Source: Candidatus Thorarchaeota archaeon (GTDB lineage Archaea > Asgardarchaeota > Thorarchaeia > Thorarchaeales > Thorarchaeaceae). From it: DNA of 6,752 nucleotides. Under the pieces are notes generated by a model. The model did not search any database, was not told the origin of the DNA, and was given only the letters and a program-made list of their open reading frames with translations. The stretch covers positions 1 to 6,752 of the forward strand of contig JAEORN010000240.1 of assembly GCA_016840825.1 (NCBI GenBank). Direction: 5' to 3'. A program made the position numbers and the translations under genes. This document shows, piece by piece, positions 6,327 through 6,752 of the stretch (its first letter is position 1; the number at the start of each line of letters is the position of its first letter).

Positions 6327-6394
6327 GCGGGAGTAGCCAAGCCAGGTCAAAGGCGGCAGACTTAAGATCTGCTCTTGTAGAAGTCCACGGGTTC
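6327..6394 (+). tRNA. 5' part (positions 1-56) of a tRNA-Leu(UAA); the 3' part is not in the window
   Basis: The sequence follows archaeal tRNA-Leu closely. It has acceptor 5' strand GCGGGAG (6327-6333), TA, and a leucine-type D-arm GCC...GGC (6336-6354) with G18-G19. Anticodon stem GCAGA/TCTGC (6356-6360/6368-6372) encloses CTTAAGA (anticodon TAA). A long variable arm follows (6373-6386, stem CTT/AAG), then T-stem strand ACGGG (6387-6391) and TTC (6392-6394). After that the match stops. The expected remainder (RAAT, CCCGT, CTCCCGC, A) does not occur downstream, upstream or on the other strand. The 5' part shows no decay. It may be the first exon of a long T-loop intron, one half of a split tRNA, a truncated copy, or an assembly join. 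Confidence 0.85.
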
Positions 6395-6444
6395 GCAAAA
6401 TCTGTGAAACTGTCAAGTATATCGTTGCTGAAATACTGGCGACA

Positions 6445-6636
6445 ATGAATCAGCCATCTCAGGTAATCCACGAGATTGATATCGAAGAGAAGAGGATAGA
6501 AGGAGTATCCTTGATTCCAACGATGGTATTCTGTGATATCAGGCAGAATGGGATACCTGACAACAAGACATTGACAGAGTATGTAAGGCAGGCGGTGAGC
6601 TATCCCTGCTTTGCTTCCTTCAAGATATCAATTTAG
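6445..6636 (+). CDS. Unidentified short reading frame (63 aa), possibly a gene fragment
   Basis: The ATG at 6445 gives 63 residues with no membrane segment or known motif. No good ribosome binding site precedes it. The frame is open upstream through the tRNA-Leu break to 6337. Codons 6391-6444 would add 18 plausible residues (VRKICETVKYIVAEILAT), so the coding-like stretch is about 82 codons without a start. The segment LTEYVRQAVSYP followed by FKI faintly recalls the AVRASISIP...F region of patatin-like lipases, but this is too weak to assign. It may be a remnant of a longer gene or chance. Confidence 0.3.
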   Translation: MNQPSQVIHEIDIEEKRIEGVSLIPTMVFCDIRQNGIPDNKTLTEYVRQAVSYPCFASFKISI

Positions 6637-6651
6637 TAAAATGGAAACAAA

Positions 6652-6752
6652 GGCATGGCGTCGGGGGCGAGATTCGAACTCGCGAGAGCTAGGAACTCTA
6701 CTTGCTCATAAGACAAGCGCCGTTGGCCTCTGGGCCACCCCGACTTCATGCC
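6652..6752. repeat. Short inverted repeat flanking the serine-type tRNA
   Basis: GGCATG (6652-6657) and CATGCC (6747-6752) are reverse complements placed just outside the acceptor stem. They overlap the encoded CCA and extend the tRNA stem in the precursor by up to six pairs. The right arm touches the window edge, so its full length is unknown. Confidence 0.5.
6656..6744 (-). tRNA. Type II tRNA with serine-like body and anticodon UAU
   Basis: On the minus strand, acceptor GTCGGGG (6744-6738) pairs with CCCCGAC, followed by G73 (6659) and an encoded CCA (6658-6656). The D-arm has the archaeal serine pattern, with eleven loop bases including G18-G19. Anticodon stem CTTGT/GCAAG encloses the loop CTTATGA, giving anticodon TAT (isoleucine codon AUA). 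The variable arm is long (AGAG, seven-base loop, CTCT). T-arm GCGAG-TTCGAAT-CTCGC is perfect. The long arm and G73 are serine features of archaeal tRNAs; Leu has A73 and Ile has a short arm. The anticodon arm is exactly 17 nt, so no intron explains the anticodon. Downstream on this strand the DNA is T-rich (6636-6651). Confidence 0.88.

Noticed and set aside
6387..6405. Normal closure of the tRNA-Leu T-arm, reading CACGG/CTGTG around an 11-nt loop
   Set aside because: The loop is too long, the stem shifts the register by one base, and the following AAACTGT cannot pair with acceptor GCGGGAG.
1..6752. CRISPR array, insertion sequence, integrase or phage genes
   Set aside because: No repeated spacers, transposase or integrase motifs or terminal repeats were seen; the tRNA-Leu break has no visible integrase beside it.

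Overview
This is archaeal chromosomal DNA of moderate GC. The marker genes are transcription factor E, the MBF1 co-activator, a DUF2110 protein, an archaeal tRNA-splicing endonuclease subunit and an archaeal PilT/VirB11-type ATPase. tRNA genes with a bulge-helix-bulge intron and AT-rich TATA-like promoters support this. A TACK or Asgard lineage is plausible, because the endonuclease subunit looks like the non-catalytic half of a heterotetramer and one tRNA has a non-canonical intron. The sequence alone does not settle the phylum.

Layout. Positions 1-1421 (minus strand) hold an operon: a splicing-endonuclease subunit followed by a VirB11/PilT-like ATPase that runs off the left edge. Divergent from it, 1459-3061 (plus) holds a HycI-type [NiFe]-hydrogenase maturation protease overlapping a methylthioribose-1-phosphate isomerase (MtnA). 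Then come MBF1 (3282-3863), TFE (4044-4571), a DUF2110 protein (4640-5413) and a TlyA/FtsJ-like RNA methyltransferase with an S4 domain (5400-6086), all on plus. The last 670 bases are a tRNA cluster: tRNA-Val(UAC) with a 30-nt intron in its T-loop, the 5' part of a tRNA-Leu(UAA) that stops in its T-loop, a short unidentified reading frame, and on the minus strand a serine-type tRNA with the odd anticodon UAU.

How it fits together. Most genes serve information processing: transcription initiation (TFE, MBF1), RNA modification (TlyA-like), tRNA splicing (EndA) and tRNAs. The clearest unusual theme is tRNA structure. The EndA subunit has lost its catalytic histidine (Thr149), as expected of a structural subunit in the heterotetrameric enzymes that cut non-canonical introns. 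The same window carries such an intron between tRNA positions 56 and 57. A second tRNA breaks off at that same position, which suggests a long T-loop intron, a split tRNA gene or a truncation. The serine-bodied tRNA that would read the isoleucine codon AUA is a further anomaly. Other oddities are a PilT-like ATPase lacking the usual N-terminal PIN domain and a TFE zinc ribbon with only three cysteines.
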